From contig CM032127.1 in assembly GCA_018894105.1 (NCBI GenBank), positions 34,244,760 to 34,308,759 of the forward strand: a stretch of DNA of 64,000 nt, read 5' to 3'. Of this stretch, positions 21,667-33,829 are shown piece by piece. Position 1 is the stretch's first letter; each line of letters begins with the position of its first letter. A program made the translations under genes and the position numbers. Origin of the DNA: Jacaranda mimosifolia. Taxonomy: Eukaryota > Streptophyta > Magnoliopsida > Lamiales > Bignoniaceae. The notes under the pieces were generated by a model. That model did not search any database. It was not told the origin of the DNA and saw nothing but the letters and a program-made list of their open reading frames with translations.

Positions 21667-22225
21667 TATGTTACTTTATTATTTTTTAATTTCTTTTTAG
21701 TGCAGCTGAAGTTGAATGTTTGATATAAAGTTTATTTAATTTAAAATACGTAAATATGAGTGTGTGTATGTGTATATAAAATAATGTGAGTGTGAAGTGC
21801 GGGTGACAAGACCAAAGCAAGAATATGTAACACATGAAAATGAAATCCATAAAGAAATTATTAAGTAAATATAAAAAGGAAAGAAGGAGGACGGTTCCTT
21901 GCGCCCGACGTATCTTGTGGTTCAGCCTCGGAGCTAGGTTCGGCCTTTTATTTATGCATGACTTTGAAAGGATAAGAACGACCCCCACCCCCCTACAAGT
22001 ACCCACCCCACCCTCTCCCTCTTCTTCCTCTCACAGCCTCCACTTGCTCATACTTTTCGTAGCAACTTTGTTTGTTTTTCTTCTCCTTGTGCTCGTAGAA
22101 AAATACACACAAAACGCACTGCATCACTATCTCTTCAAATAGGGATTACCAAAAAATACTCTGCATTTCCCATTATTGGCTAGAGTCACTTAGTCTATTT
22201 CACCGGAAGAGAAAGTTCAGTAAAG
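21667..22225 (+). promoter_or_regulatory. PLATZ upstream region
   Basis: Between the CACTA element and the PLATZ start codon. A TATA-like TATATAAA lies at 21773-21780, about 450 bases before the ATG, and a pyrimidine-rich stretch typical of plant 5' leaders at about 22005-22085. The CACTA element ends about 110 bases upstream of this TATA, so it lies in the gene's promoter. Start site and regulation are inferred only. Confidence 0.35.
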
Positions 22226-23632
22226 ATGGCGATCGATAACCAAGAATCCACTGTCCGTGAAATTAAGCCCAAGAACAAGCGGATTATGGTAATTGTAATT
22301 GATTATTTGAATTGATTGTGGCTTTCTCTGTCCACATATTTTGGGTTTTTTCTTTTATGAATGAGGGGGAGTAAAAAAATAAGAAGAAAATCCTCCTTTA
22401 TCTTGTGGGTTTTAATGATCCTATGTTTTTTGGTTCAGGGAGCTGGAGAACCTGGTGAGGAGGACAACAGATGGCCGCCATGGCTGAAGCCTTTGCTTAA
22501 GGAGCAGTTCTTTGTTCAATGCAAATTTCATGCTGATTCACACAGGAGCGAATGCAATATGTATTGTTTGGATTGTATGAATGGGCCTCTCTGCTCACTC
22601 TGTTTGGCTTATCACAAAGACCATCGGGCAATTCAGGTTTGTGTTTACTCAAAAAAGAATCAAAATTAGAGCTTCACTTCCTTTCTTCTTCTGCGTCTTC
22701 CCCCAGTTTTAGCGATCGGGGTTCGGCCATTTATGTCGAATTTCGGATCTTTCCATCTCTTTGCAAAATGCCCTGTTTTTGGGTCAGTTCTTTTTCTGCA
22801 AAATGCTGCTTTTCCATTCATTCTTTGCCATTCTTCAATCACTTCTTTTTTTTTTTTTTTTTTACTTTCTTTTGTGTTACAACGTTGACGAAACGAAAAA
22901 TGCTATTGGGTTTTGCTTTCCAATGTGCTATCATCGCCTTCATTTACATTTCCAATTTTCATATGATCAATGTATCTGATTCTTATTTTTGATTCACAGA
23001 TAAGGAGGTCGTCCTACCATGATGTTATCAGAGTTTCTGAAATTCAAAAGTATTTGGATATTAGCTCTGTCCAGACATACATAATCAACAGCGCTAAGGT
23101 TGTTTTCTTGAATGAGAGGCCGCAGCCCAGGCCTGGCAAAGGTGTAACCAACACCTGTGAGGTCTGTGATCGGAGCCTCCTCGATTCCTTCAGATTCTGC
23201 TCTCTTGGTTGCAAGGTACTTTTCCAATTTTGTACAATTCTTCATTCTATCTATTTTGTTCTTAAACTTAAAACAAATGGAGTACATTTTTTCTTCCCCT
23301 GAAACTACTGTTTGTTTAAGCCTTATTAAGGTTTGGGGAGTTGACTTTTGTTTTATGTTGATTGATTCTTGAATTTTCAGATTGTTGGGACGTCCAAGAA
23401 TTTCCAAAAGAAGAATAAGAAGCAGTGGCCGGAGAAGAAGAGGGCGGCGGCGGCTGATTCCGAGGACTCCTACAGCAGCAGCAGCAGCAGCAGCCATGGC
23501 CGGAACAGCAACAAGCTACCCAGCTTTACTCCGTCAACACCTCCCCCAACTGCTGTTAATTACCGAACTGGGAAGCGAAGAAAGGGGATTCCCCATAGAG
23601 CCCCCACGGGAGGACTTACCATAGAAATATAG
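22226..23632 (+). CDS. PLATZ family zinc-dependent DNA-binding protein
   Basis: Four exons, 22226-22288, 22439-22636, 23000-23215 and 23381-23632, joined in phase 0 by GT-AG introns, encode 242 residues, the usual PLATZ length. PLATZ proteins are plant-specific nuclear factors that bind A/T-rich DNA and mostly repress transcription. Zinc ligands are intact: C49-x2-H52, C64-x2-C67, C73-x2-C76, H80-x2-H83, then C140-x2-C143-x10-C154-x3-C158. The region between ([27 protein letters not shown]) is the family's conserved core. Exon 4 holds a Lys-rich nuclear-localisation-like patch and a run of seven serines encoded by AGC repeats, length-variable in principle. The ATG is in good context and the N-terminus (residues 1-30) is variable in the family. 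This is the only intact host gene seen in the window. Confidence 0.95.
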
Positions 23633-23831
23633 GAGGGAGGATTACAGTGCTGCAATTATCAATCATCTACTCTGTTGTGCAATTACCTACTGGCATTGTA
23701 CATAGAAGAAAAATCATAGTAGAGAGTATAGAATGTGAAAAGGTATAGAAGGGTAGAATTGGAAAAATAAGACAATGTAGAAAAAAAGACTTGAAAGGTT
23801 GGCCTTCTATGAAAAATATCGTATATGTTCA

Positions 23832-23862
<31 letters not shown>

Positions 23863-25028
23863 GGCTTAGAGTGGTTCTGGAGTCTATGTTTCTTTTTATT
23901 TTGGGACGTCGAGAACGGTCGAACTCGATTCGAATCGTTTCGTTTTAGTTCTCATTTTACCACTCTTTTCTCTTTCTCTCTTTGTTTTTATAGTGATGTG
24001 CAAAATTGTATGTAGAGGGTTAGAATATATTGGATATATTAGTGTAATGTTTTAAAGGCTATGGTATGGATTACACGGAATGAAATAATGTGCTTCTGTG
24101 ATTCTGTAAAAAATGTTGCTTTTGCTGCTTGATAGATTTTGGGATTATGAACCCGTCTATTCACAGCCATTGATATTTGATGCTGTGAGTTTCTTTCTTT
24201 TTTTTTTTTTTTTCATCAGGTAAAGTAAAACCCATAAAAATGGATGAATTGTAAGTATTTGTGTTTTCCTCTTGCTATGGGCATTGAGCATGTGCTGCTA
24301 TTTTAGGAATGTTTTTGACTGGTTTGGTTGAGGTGACTCTCAATGGTGGGGTCCTTGCCGGCCGCCTTGAGGGGCGGGGGTGAAAACGCTGTCGTTCTCT
24401 TGAGGGCACGTGTCGACTGATAATTGGTGGAGTAGAAGCCAGGCGTCTTTGTATCTTGCAATTTTGGAATCAAGGGGGTTAGGTCAAGCCGTCCCTGGAT
24501 TTAATGCGGTTTCTTGGTGGACGGGTTGGGTTATCTGTGGGGCCACCATGGTTTGGGACCATTGATCTATTTCGACGGTGGATATGGAATTGGTAGGTTT
24601 TCTTTTCGTACTTTTCGATGTTTTCAATTTTTCAAGGGTGGATGAGCATGAGATAATTTTTTGGTTTTGACCAAATTGGTTTCTAAAGAATTTCCTATTG
24701 GATGGAGGGGCGATGATGAACTGGGAGGTTTTGGGGTATAATTCGAGAAATATTATTATTTTTATATTGGTTTAACTCCGTGTAAAATGAAATTTTGTTG
24801 TAGATGTAACTTGTTTTGTAAAAGCGCACAGCAAAAATGTGAACTTTTCTTTTCCTTTTTTTTTTTTTTTTTTTTTCAGTATTTGCTACACCAGTATAGC
24901 ATTAGCCTTGATTGCCTTGCTTGAGCTTAGAACTGATGTACTTTCACTAGTTTAAAAAAAAAGTGACTACTTTTATTATTTAAACAAGTTTATTGTATTT
25001 ATAAAATAGTTCAAATTTCCTTTGCATA
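23633..25028. other. PLATZ 3' region and intergenic DNA
   Basis: The 3' untranslated region probably extends to about 24100; no single poly(A) signal stands out. Poly-T tracts at about 23827-23862, 24197-24215 and 24855-24878 look like degenerate retroposon tails or simple repeats. A GC-rich patch at 24340-24600 contains CACGTGTC (G-box/ABRE type, near 24408) and might be a regulatory island of an unseen gene. No ORF is supported. Confidence 0.4.
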
Positions 25029-25036
25029 GTTACTCT

Positions 25037-25684
25037 TAGGAATGACAATAGGCAAGACTATTTGCTAGGGACTTATGGTATAACCTACTTATAATCTATT
25101 TTGGCCTAATCTATTTAATAAAAATGCCAAATCAAGGCTTAAAAAGTAACCTTTTTTAACTAAATAGGCTGGATTTAGGTTTAGGTTTTTCTAAAAACTT
25201 GTAAAGCCTAACAGGTCGGCCCATTTATCCTTCTTCACATAAAAAATAGAATAATAGCGATATGATATTAAATGATTAATTGTATTTAATTTCTTTAATT
25301 AGTCATTTATGGAATTTGCTTGTTGTTTAGTATTGTTTTTTTTGTTAAAATGATACTATTTTATACTTATATTTGAACTTTTATAATTATGCATTTGTTA
25401 TTCATCATTTTGATTATTTCTTATCAAGGTCTTTTACAAATTTGAGCATATTAAAAATTTAGATTTATGTAATTTTTAGACTTAATCGAAGCATTAGTAG
25501 AAAATAGACTTTTAGGTAGGCATTCAGGCTAGGCTAAGACTTTAAAATTTATTAAAAAGGCTAGGTCTAACATTAGAAAAAAGCCTTTCATAGTTAATAG
25601 GCTATGCTCAAGCTCATCATTTGTATAACAGACTTGGTATATTTAAGTTAAAGCCTAGCCTAGCCTAGCTTATTTCCATACCTA
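25037..25684. mobile_element. Small hAT-like non-autonomous transposon
   Basis: Imperfect terminal inverted repeats (TAGGAATGACAATAGG and, from the other end, TAGGTATGGAAATAAG, 12 of 16 matching) flanked by an exact 8-bp duplication GTTACTCT (25029-25036 and 25685-25692). The 8-bp target site is diagnostic of the hAT superfamily. The 648-bp interior is AT-rich and non-coding with AGGCTA/TAGCCT motifs repeated near both ends. Confidence 0.8.
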
Positions 25685-25752
25685 GTTACTCTCGAATATT
25701 ATATGGGTTTTGCATAATCAATATTGATTTTCTTTTAGTTAAAGAATGTGCT

Positions 25753-26469
25753 TGATGATGCTTTTTCGGTAGGTTGAGTTCCTTTTGTCGACCTGACGGT
25801 CCAGTCGACCTGAAAGATGTGTTTATGGGATGGAAAAAGGAGTGTAGGTCAAATCCTACAACTAGGGAACAAATGTCGGGCTAGCTGAGAGAGTCATCGG
25901 CTATGACCTTTTGATGCTTAAGTCAAAATATGTTCGACCGAAAAGCAAATTGGCAGAGTAACAACGTAGTGAAAGTGTGAAAAATATACATGTATCTCTT
26001 AAATGAGGGCATTTATAGTATGTTACCCAAAATGGAGAGATCATAAAGATGATAGGGAGGTGTGATCGAAAAGACGGTCCTCTTCTACTATGAGCCAATC
26101 CTCTTCCTTTCTATGTAGGGGTATTATAGGTCTTCTTGAGCTTGTTGGCTATCATATTTTTAACCGACTGGAAACAAGGAACGCCCTTATCGTCATTAAT
26201 CTGAAGGTGATGGACCGATGGGCCCATTGATGCGAACATGATGATGGTTTGGCCGTATTAAATGCGGACATGACTGGTGGCAAGCGCTGCAATTAATGCT
26301 CCTATATCAAGGGCTTCATGCAATTGTATGTCCTGCTCGACCTCACTGAGTTGATAGGGCATAAGCGAGACACAGTAACTCTTACTTAGGCTCGAGTACA
26401 GATTTGGGCTTGGCCATGGCATCGACTATTAGGCCGAGCTTATTGGGCTCTTATGTTATGCCCATATCA
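25753..26469 (-). repeat. Element A 3' LTR
   Basis: Begins TGATGATG and ends CATATCA on the plus strand; matches 35204-35940. Contains a minus-strand TATA box (ACTATAAATG near 26016-26025). Just outside it at 26470-26485 is a G-rich tract on the minus strand, the likely polypurine tract (shared with B). Confidence 0.85.
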
Positions 26470-26699
26470 TGAGTCCCCTTCGCTTCTCAATCTGATCGAC
26501 CTCGCAGAGCATCGGGGTGAGGAGTAGCTAATTTCTTTTGGGTTCCAATTGATTGCATATTTTGAATATTGGCTAGGGTTTTGAAGGCAGGAGCAATTTC
26601 TGGGTGATCACCTCGAGTAATTACATGCGATAACTAGTGGGTATGTAATAAATAGCTGGTTGTCGATCATTTTAACCTGTTGGCATACCTTCTGGGACC

Positions 26700-29341
26700 T
26701 ATAAATAGTCTATTTGACTACCCATTTAGCATTTCTACTGTGCTATTGAGAGGTCGAGCTTTAGGCATTTTGTTTGAGTTTCACACATTTCGTAAGGGTT
26801 CAGGTGTATAATTTTTGCTTCACACCTTTGTAAGTCTTTTTCTCATATTCTCAAAATCTTTCTTCCATATTTCCTATCATAAATTGGCTAGGATTGTTAA
26901 GGAGGGTAGAGGTGAGTGGACTGACTCAGAGACGACTTGGTCGTCAAATGTTTTGACTAGTAAGGGTAGTAGTTCTTCTTTTGATTCTTAAGTGATAGGT
27001 CAAGTACATCTAGTGACTCTAGGATAGGGAGTGTTAATGAACTGCGGGTAAAGGATAATAAGGGAGCTAGGCCTTCTAGCCGTGCAGTTGATGAGGCTGG
27101 CCCATCGATGCCCGTGATCTATGAGGTGGGGCTTTTTGAGGAGGCTTATCAACCTCCAATGTCGAGGGGGAATTTGTTCACTATAACGCACTATAGCAAG
27201 ATAGTTTCAGAGATATCATTAGATGATTTGAGGTCGATTAAAGGAAAGCATTATATTCCCTACGAGTTTGCGTTGATGAGACCTAGGGTAGGGGACAGAA
27301 TGAACGTGTCCCCTAAAGGGTGTATCACAGTTTTCGGGGATGCCCTGAAATGTGGACTCAGGTTCTTAATTGCCTAGCTTATAGTTGACTTGCTGATAGG
27401 TCTTCGTGTTTGTATTACTTAGTTGTTGCCCAGTTACTTCTCGATGTTGTACAGTTTTGTAGTTCTAATGATGATACATAACCAACCTCCTTTCTTCGTA
27501 AATTTTAGCAATTTATTCCATCTCCCTATATCTTAAAAGTCGTGGAGTACTAAGGAGTCAGGCTGTTACTACTTAACCATCTGCCTTTGTCGGAAAATCT
27601 TTTTGACACCCCTCTTTTTTCTCATTATCAAGCCTGGGCGGTTTTAATATCAGTAGAGGTTGGTTGAGGGGTTAGATCGAGATGCATGGGAATGAAAATC
27701 CGACTTGGCATAATAATACCTTTATTCGAGATTTGATTGATTTTGGAGAGATGGAGATGGCCGGGTTCACTAAAGAGAGGAATCTGGTATTGGCGGGATT
27801 GTCGACTACCTCACTGAGGTTGCTGCCCATTGTGCGTCTAGGTAGAATTAACTTTGTTGAATTGTTGCTCTTTTTTATTATGTTTCTAATCGGTATAATG
27901 TTTTTCATTTTCCTTATAGGTTAATCGATCATGAATCGAGCATGCTAGTTAGCTATGTCGAGGTAGCAGAAAGCATAAGAGCAACGCGAGGCTGCTGCAA
28001 CTTGTCTCAGGTTGCTTAATCTGAGCATGTGCCACCAGCAACTCCACCATCGACTGTTTAGAATGTTGTTGAAGAGGCTAGTCCTATGGCCTGCTCGAAG
28101 AGAAAAGCTGCAGAGGTCGAAGGGCAAGGTGTCGCAAAGAAAACTACTATAGATAAAAGAAAGGGAGAAGCGGTGTCCCTCGATGTAACTGCCCACAAGC
28201 TATTGTTTGATGAAAAGCTATGTCATCTACTTGAATTTCTCGAATCGTGGTTTGGACCATGGATTGGGGTGTCTAATATTTCCTCCATGATGGGTTCGGG
28301 ATCGACTAGTGTGACTTTGCTAGCGGTACTCATGGCCGTCTTTTACTTAGAGACCAAAAGGCGATGTTCGAAATGCATCAGGTCAATGTTCTTAAGGCCT
28401 TCGCTTATCACACAAACATAGTAATATTTTAATTGAAACCAGTGTTCAGCTTTCATGAAATTTTAATTTATGTTTGCCAAGGCCCTTATTTCCCTTGAAG
28501 GTTGGCCAATGGTGGGTTATAATTTGCACCGTTGTTCGAGCTTTGTGAGGTCGCTTGCCAGAAATTGGAGCAGAGGTGTGAATAGTTGACAAAGAAGCAT
28601 TCCGAGCTCTCCAAGACCAAGTTCAATTTGTTGGAGTCGAGGATCGAGGAACTGACGAAGCAACACGAGGAAAAAATTATGGAGTTATTAGCTGCCGTAG
28701 AGGAAAAAAGTCGGTTGGAGGATTTGATGAAGAAGTTGATGTTTGATGTGCATGAAGCCTCTTTCTCTGGTCGAGTATAGGGCTATGAGAGTTATCTTCG
28801 TTATGCCAGGGGGTTTTTAAGAGTGCTGCCTGACACCTACAAGAAGGTTGTACAACAATTCATGTTGAGTCCCGCTTTTGCAGATGCCAGCATGGTGTTT
28901 GCCAAGGATGATGCTGAGGAAGTGTTTGAAAAGGAAGTGAAGCAGTTGGAGTTCCTGGGTTATCAAATTCGAGAGGATGACAAAGCTCGACTCAACGTAT
29001 TCAAGAATGAACAACTCGAGGATTGTGATGAAAATGTGCCCGCTGAGGTGGCGGAGGTCCATGATTATCCTAAGGCTGTAGAGGTGGGGAAAACGTTTGA
29101 GTTTGTCAGTAGCTTTGTCTTCAACATAACAAACAAGGAGGTCAACATCGCAATGTACTTCCCAATTGGTGAATGCCTATTTTTAGGGGACGAGGCTGGA
29201 CCTTTTTGTCCTGCAAGTGCATTTCCTTCTGGACCAGATCAAGAGATCGAGGGTTCGCCATTGGTTGTGGCAGTCAACACCATGGGCGAGGATAAGCTTA
29301 ACAAAGCTGTAGATGAGGTTGCAGCTGAAACTGTTGCTTAG
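26700..29341 (+). pseudogene. Element A antisense gene, 'putative gypsy type transposon' family
   Basis: Plus-strand gene opposite to gag-pol. A TATA box (TATAAATA, 26700-26707) lies 231 bases from the LTR, followed by a strong GTAAGT donor at 26830. Open pieces: 27108-27377 (SRGNLFTITHYSKI, GCITVFGDALKCGLRF), 27682-27924 (PTWHNNTFIRDL, LVLAGLS) and 28823-29341 (172 codons, Glu/Val-rich, helical). The same segments occur in the same order in element B. The pattern resembles the Pfam family 'putative gypsy type transposon'; a coiled-coil region lies at 28586-28780. Function is unknown. Frame changes between pieces could be introns or frameshifts; stops in the conserved block suggest decay. Confidence 0.65.
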
Positions 29342-29934
29342 GGAGTCTAAGGACATAGAGCGGGATCAAGTTGAAGTTTTTGGTCTTGTTTTGAATGTTA
29401 TTGATTATGTTTTGTACTTTCTATTTGCCCTGAAGGCCATTTGAACATTTTGTGTTTGTGTTCTTGCTGAATTTGCTTAGTGCTCGTACAATTTCAAATT
29501 CCTATGCTGAATTTGAACCTTGTTGTCGATTGAAGAGTTTTTATGTTTTCTGCTCTGTTGTTGTTTTGGGTCCGGTATATATATCTCTTGTTTGCTGGTT
29601 TGAAACCAAATTGTGCAACTTAAAGGTCGTCCCCTCTGTCTTCCGTTAATTGGTTTGAAACTAACTTATCAATGCAATTAAGAGAGAGGTCGACATGCAT
29701 ATCCTTTGTTAATTAGTCTGAAACCATTTTAACTAAAGGTTTGAGCAACATTAATTGTGTCATTTTGAGAAGACTGGATCTCATGTTTATTATGACTAAT
29801 TTATCGTTACTAGATAATTTGATGAGAAGTCGAGTTCTCATTATAAAAGAAGATTACAGTTACATGTTATTCGAGAAGACTGGATCTCACGAGTCTTGAA
29901 ATAGTTGGATGAGATTTTAGGATCTCATTTTACA
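29342..29934. other. Element A spacer between antisense gene and pol
   Basis: Non-coding. It contains degenerate internal repeats: GAGAAGACTGGATCTCA at about 29768 and 29874, and variants of GGTTTGAAACCA at about 29599, 29651 and 29717. It corresponds in position to the tandem arrays of elements B and C. Confidence 0.55.
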
Positions 29935-31248
29935 CATAGAATTTCTTTAAGTTTGTTGCATTCCAAGGTTGGGGTAGTTTATTTCCATCCATGTCAACTA
30001 TCTTGTAAGAGTTATTTTTGGCCACCTTAAATACTGAGTATGGGCCCTCCTATTTAGGGTTGAGTTTTCTGACGGTCTTTGATACTTCAACCTTTTAAGA
30101 ACAAAGTCACCTACTTGGAAACTTCTTGGTCTGACACCCTTATCATAATGTTTGGCCATGATTGATCTGTACCTTTGTATTTTTGTGTATGCCTACTGTC
30201 TTAGCTTGTTGATTGTCTCAAGGTCGAGTTGTCTCTTTACCTCATTCTTAATTGGATTGTAGTGAATGACCCTGGCTGTATGTTGTGCTTCTGAACCATA
30301 GATCAGACTGTAAGGGTTGTGCCTTATAGCAGTTCTTGGAGTAGTTTCATAAGCCTATAGGACGCCTAGAAGGTTGTTTGCCCAGTTACCTTTAGATCAC
30401 TCTAGGCAAGTTTTGATGTGGCTTAAGATGGTTCTATTGGTGACCGCTGTATGCCCATTTGTTTGTGGGTTGCCTACTGAGGTGAAATGTTGTCATATTC
30501 TAAGACTTTTGCACCAGTCCCTTGTCTTTTTATCTGAAATTGAGTACCGTTATTTGATATTAGTACTTCTGGCAGACCAAAATGATAGATGATGTTTTTC
30601 CATAAGAAGCTTCTTATTTCCATGTCTGTTATCTTCGAAACGACTTATGCTTCGACCTATTTTGTAAAGTACTCAACTGCAACTATTACATATTTTCTTT
30701 TACCTATGGCCTTTGGGAAGGAGCCAACAATGTTTATTCCCCATTGGTCGAATGGCGTGATTTTGATATGGACAGATGTTGAAGTTGGCTTATGAGAGAT
30801 ATTGGCGTGCACCTGGCAAGATGGACATTTTTCTAGCAAAATCGACCGCATCTTTAAGTAAAGTCGGCCATAAGTAACCTTATTTGATGACTTTATGGGC
30901 TAATGCTCCCCTGCTGGAGTGGTTGCCACAAATGCCTGCGTGGATCTCTTGTAGGACCTTATGGGCTTGTTTTGATGTCAGGCATTTTAATGGGAGGCCA
31001 GAAAGAGACCTCTTATATAAATGGCCAAACTCGTCAAGGGAAAACTTTGTTGCCCGTCGTCCTAGCCTTTGAGCTTTTGCCTTATCTTTTGGTACCTCAC
31101 CTTCTCTCAAGTAGGCTTTGATGCTCTCTTGCCAACTAGAAGGTTGTTTCTTAATTTCCCATATTTGATTTTGGTAGAGGCCTTTTATGGTAACCTTATC
31201 TAAGACTAGAAATGTGATGTTCCTTTCTCTGGTGCCTTTGATGTTCAT
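29935..31248 (-). pseudogene. Element A integrase remnant
   Basis: H2C2-type zinc region near 30890-31000, core segment at 30657-30851 (CPSCQVHANISH, DQWGINIVGSFP, VEYFTK) and a C-terminal region with the EGPYSV.KVAKNNSYK motif near 29950-30060. In the core the usual catalytic Asp of GIDIVG is Asn, and stops and frameshifts separate the pieces, so it cannot integrate. Family role: insertion of the cDNA into host DNA. Confidence 0.85.
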
Positions 31249-31264
31249 GGATGTTTCCTTTGCT

Positions 31265-32015
31265 TCAAAGTTGCCTTTTGAATTGCTCAGTGACCAATTG
31301 GGAATTTGTGATGGCTACTAAATACTTAACTCCTATGTCTGTGGCTATCCTTATATCCGCAATAAGGGTTTCGTATTCAGCTTCATTGTTGATGACTGAG
31401 TAGTCGAGTTTGATAGCAAAGTTATATTCTTCAGCTTGGGGGGAGTGCAAAGCAATTCTTACTTCGCCCCATGAGAAAATTGGTAATCTGTCGACATGCA
31501 ACAACCAAATGAGTGTTGTTGCTCGACTATTGCGGGGAGGTCGATGTGTCGATGTGCTTAGCTATGAAGTCTGCTAATCCTTTGGCTTTAATAGTTGTTC
31601 CCAGTTGGAATTTCAAGTTGAATTCTCCCAATTTGATGTCCCACTTAGTTAGCCTCCAGGACGTCTCAGGTTTCGACAATATCTATTTTAAGGGTTGATT
31701 CGTCAGGATGACAACAGAGTGAGACTGGAAGTAAGCAAGGGCGAATTTTTTGATCTCTAAGTAGTTGTGCTCAGGACCTTGCAAAGCTTTGCTGATGTAG
31801 TATATTGGTCTCTGTGTGCCCTGTTGTGTGGACATGAGGACTAAATTTACTGCTGCTGTCGAGACTATAAGGTAAAGATACAAGACCTCCCCGATTGTAA
31901 GCTTGGCAAGCATTGGGGGTGTATATAGGCATTGCTTTAAGTCAATCAGGTTCTTATTGTATTCCTCTGTCCACTGAAACTTCCTTGTATTTATGAGGGT
32001 TTTGAAAAACGACAA
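31265..32015 (-). pseudogene. Element A RNase H and extra RNase H (aRNH)
   Basis: 31683-32015 carries the classical Gypsy RNase H (TIGEVLYLYL, RPIYYISKALQGPEHNYLEIEK-like). 31265-31504 carries a second RNase H of the RVT_3 / archaeal type (SVINNEAEYETLIADIR, TNSQLVTEQ); an Asp normally found before SQLV is Asn here. The double RNase H is a hallmark of Tat elements. Confidence 0.85.
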
Positions 32016-32042
32016 GCTTTTATCTGCAAGTCGGGCTATGAA

Positions 32043-33268
32043 TCAACCTAAGGCAATGCTTTTTCTGACTAGCCTTTGCACATCTCTAATTATCTTGGGT
32101 GGTGAGATATCTTGAATTTCTTGGAGCTTTTGTGAGTTTACTTTGATGCCTCTTTGACTAACCATGTTTCCTAAGAATTTGCTACCTCTTACCCCGAATG
32201 TGCACTTGCTAGGATTAAGTTTCATTCCAAAGGCTCTTAATATTGAGAATGTATAGTTGAGCTTGGCTAAATGGTTAACTTCCTTATCTGTCTTGATAAT
32301 CATCTCATCAGCATAAACTTCCATCATCCTGCCGATCTCGTTCTTGAACATAAAGTTTACCAGTCTTTGGTAAGTTGCTTCGTCATTTTTAAGACCAATG
32401 GGCATGACCAGAAAATAGTATAAGCCATTTGGGACCACAAAAGAGGTTTTATCCCTGTCTTCGGGAGCTATGAAAATTTGATAATATCCTTGAAAAACAT
32501 CCATCATACTTAGGAGGTCACAACCTGCTGTTAGATTGGCGAGTAAAACTATTCGAGGCAGTGCGTAAGGGTCCTTAGGTTATGCTTTATTCAAATAAGT
32601 AAAATCATTATACATTATCCATTTGCCCTCATTTTTAGGGACAAAGACTATAATACATAACTAACTAGGATATTGAATTTCTACAATGTAGCCTGCTTCT
32701 AAGAGCTTGTTGACCTCCTCTTCGATGATCTAACATCTTTCTGCATTGAACATTCTGGTTTTCTATTTGATCAGCTTGAAGGAGGGGTCCACATTGAGGT
32801 GATGGAGAATGACCTAAGGGTCGATCTTTGGAGGTTAGCAGCTTTCCAGGCAAAAACGTCAACGTTCCTTTTGAGGAAATCAATCAACATGCATTTCATG
32901 TTGCTACCCAGGTTAGTGTAGATCCTTGTGGTCTTGTTAGGATTGTCGAGTTTTAGCTTTATGGGTTTGAATTCTTCCACTAGCTCGACCCTGGTCTTCT
33001 CTCTTTTTCTCTTCTTGTTTGCTTGTCTCTCATTGGGTTCCATTACTGGGATGTCCCCTAAGGATTTTAGCTTTGGTTGAGTTTTCTGCTCGTTTGCCTT
33101 CACCAAAATGGTATACATTGCCAAACCTCTTTCATGTTGCACAGTATTTCTTCGGTTCTCGCCATTTGGGAACTTGACCTTCATGCGATAGGTCAAAACA
33201 ACTGCCTTGAAATTGTTCAATGCCAGCTTCCCAATTATGGCATTATAAGCAAATGGTGCATTGACCAC
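32043..33268 (-). pseudogene. Element A reverse transcriptase remnant
   Basis: N-terminal linker at 32771-33268 (YNAIIGKLALNNFKAVV, VDVFAWKAA) and palm/fingers at 32043-32507 (FQGYYQIFIAPEDRDKT, FVVPNGLYYFLVMPIGLKN, LNPSKCTFGV). The catalytic motif reads YADEM where YVDDM is expected; loss of the second Asp should abolish activity. Stops break the region between 32507 and 32771. Confidence 0.88.
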
Positions 33269-33339
33269 TAGGTAGCTGATTATAAGGGTTTACCTCTTGG
33301 GTGCTTCACCAAGTGAGGTGGACAAACTTATGGATTCCA

Positions 33340-33560
33340 CTTGAATGATCTCAGATCCTCCGAATTCGACTAGCGAGGTATGGACTGGCTCAAACTTAAG
33401 CTTACCTAAATCTATTATTTCTAAAGTTGACAAGAAAAATTATTTTGGCAGAGCTGCCGTTGTCAACCAAGATCTTTCTTACTTCAAAAATTGTAATTTC
33501 AACAGACACAACTAGCGGGCAATCTAATTTGTTGCCTGCTCATTGATGTCCTAGGTGCAA
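33340..33560 (-). pseudogene. Element A aspartic protease remnant
   Basis: A segment near 33447-33480 reads VRKILVDNGSSA, the Tat-type protease active-site motif; no intact frame surrounds it. Confidence 0.65.
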
Positions 33561-33829
33561 TAGGTCAGAATATGAAAAAAACATAGGCTCTGCATTGGTG
33601 GAGAGCTAAAAGACTATTTTGGTTGTGGAGGATTTGGTTAATTCAAGTTGCTGCTGGACCTATCTTCTTACTATTCCCCTTAGTTGGTATGCTTGGGATG
33701 GTATCGATCACACCTCAAAGGTGGGGCTTCCTTTGTCATCTCTCATTTGGCTGACCAACTTTTCTCTAAGGAGTCTGGTCAGTCCTACCCTCCTCCTATC
33801 TGGCTTTCTCATTGATATACTTTTTTAGT

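Noticed and set aside
22361..22669. Separate small gene starting in PLATZ intron 1
   Set aside because: The reading frame is PLATZ exon 2 extended into both introns; splice sites and the zinc motif support the four-exon gene instead.
22994..23497. 167-codon open frame antisense to the PLATZ gene
   Set aside because: It crosses introns and exons of a well-supported gene on the other strand and shows no domain.
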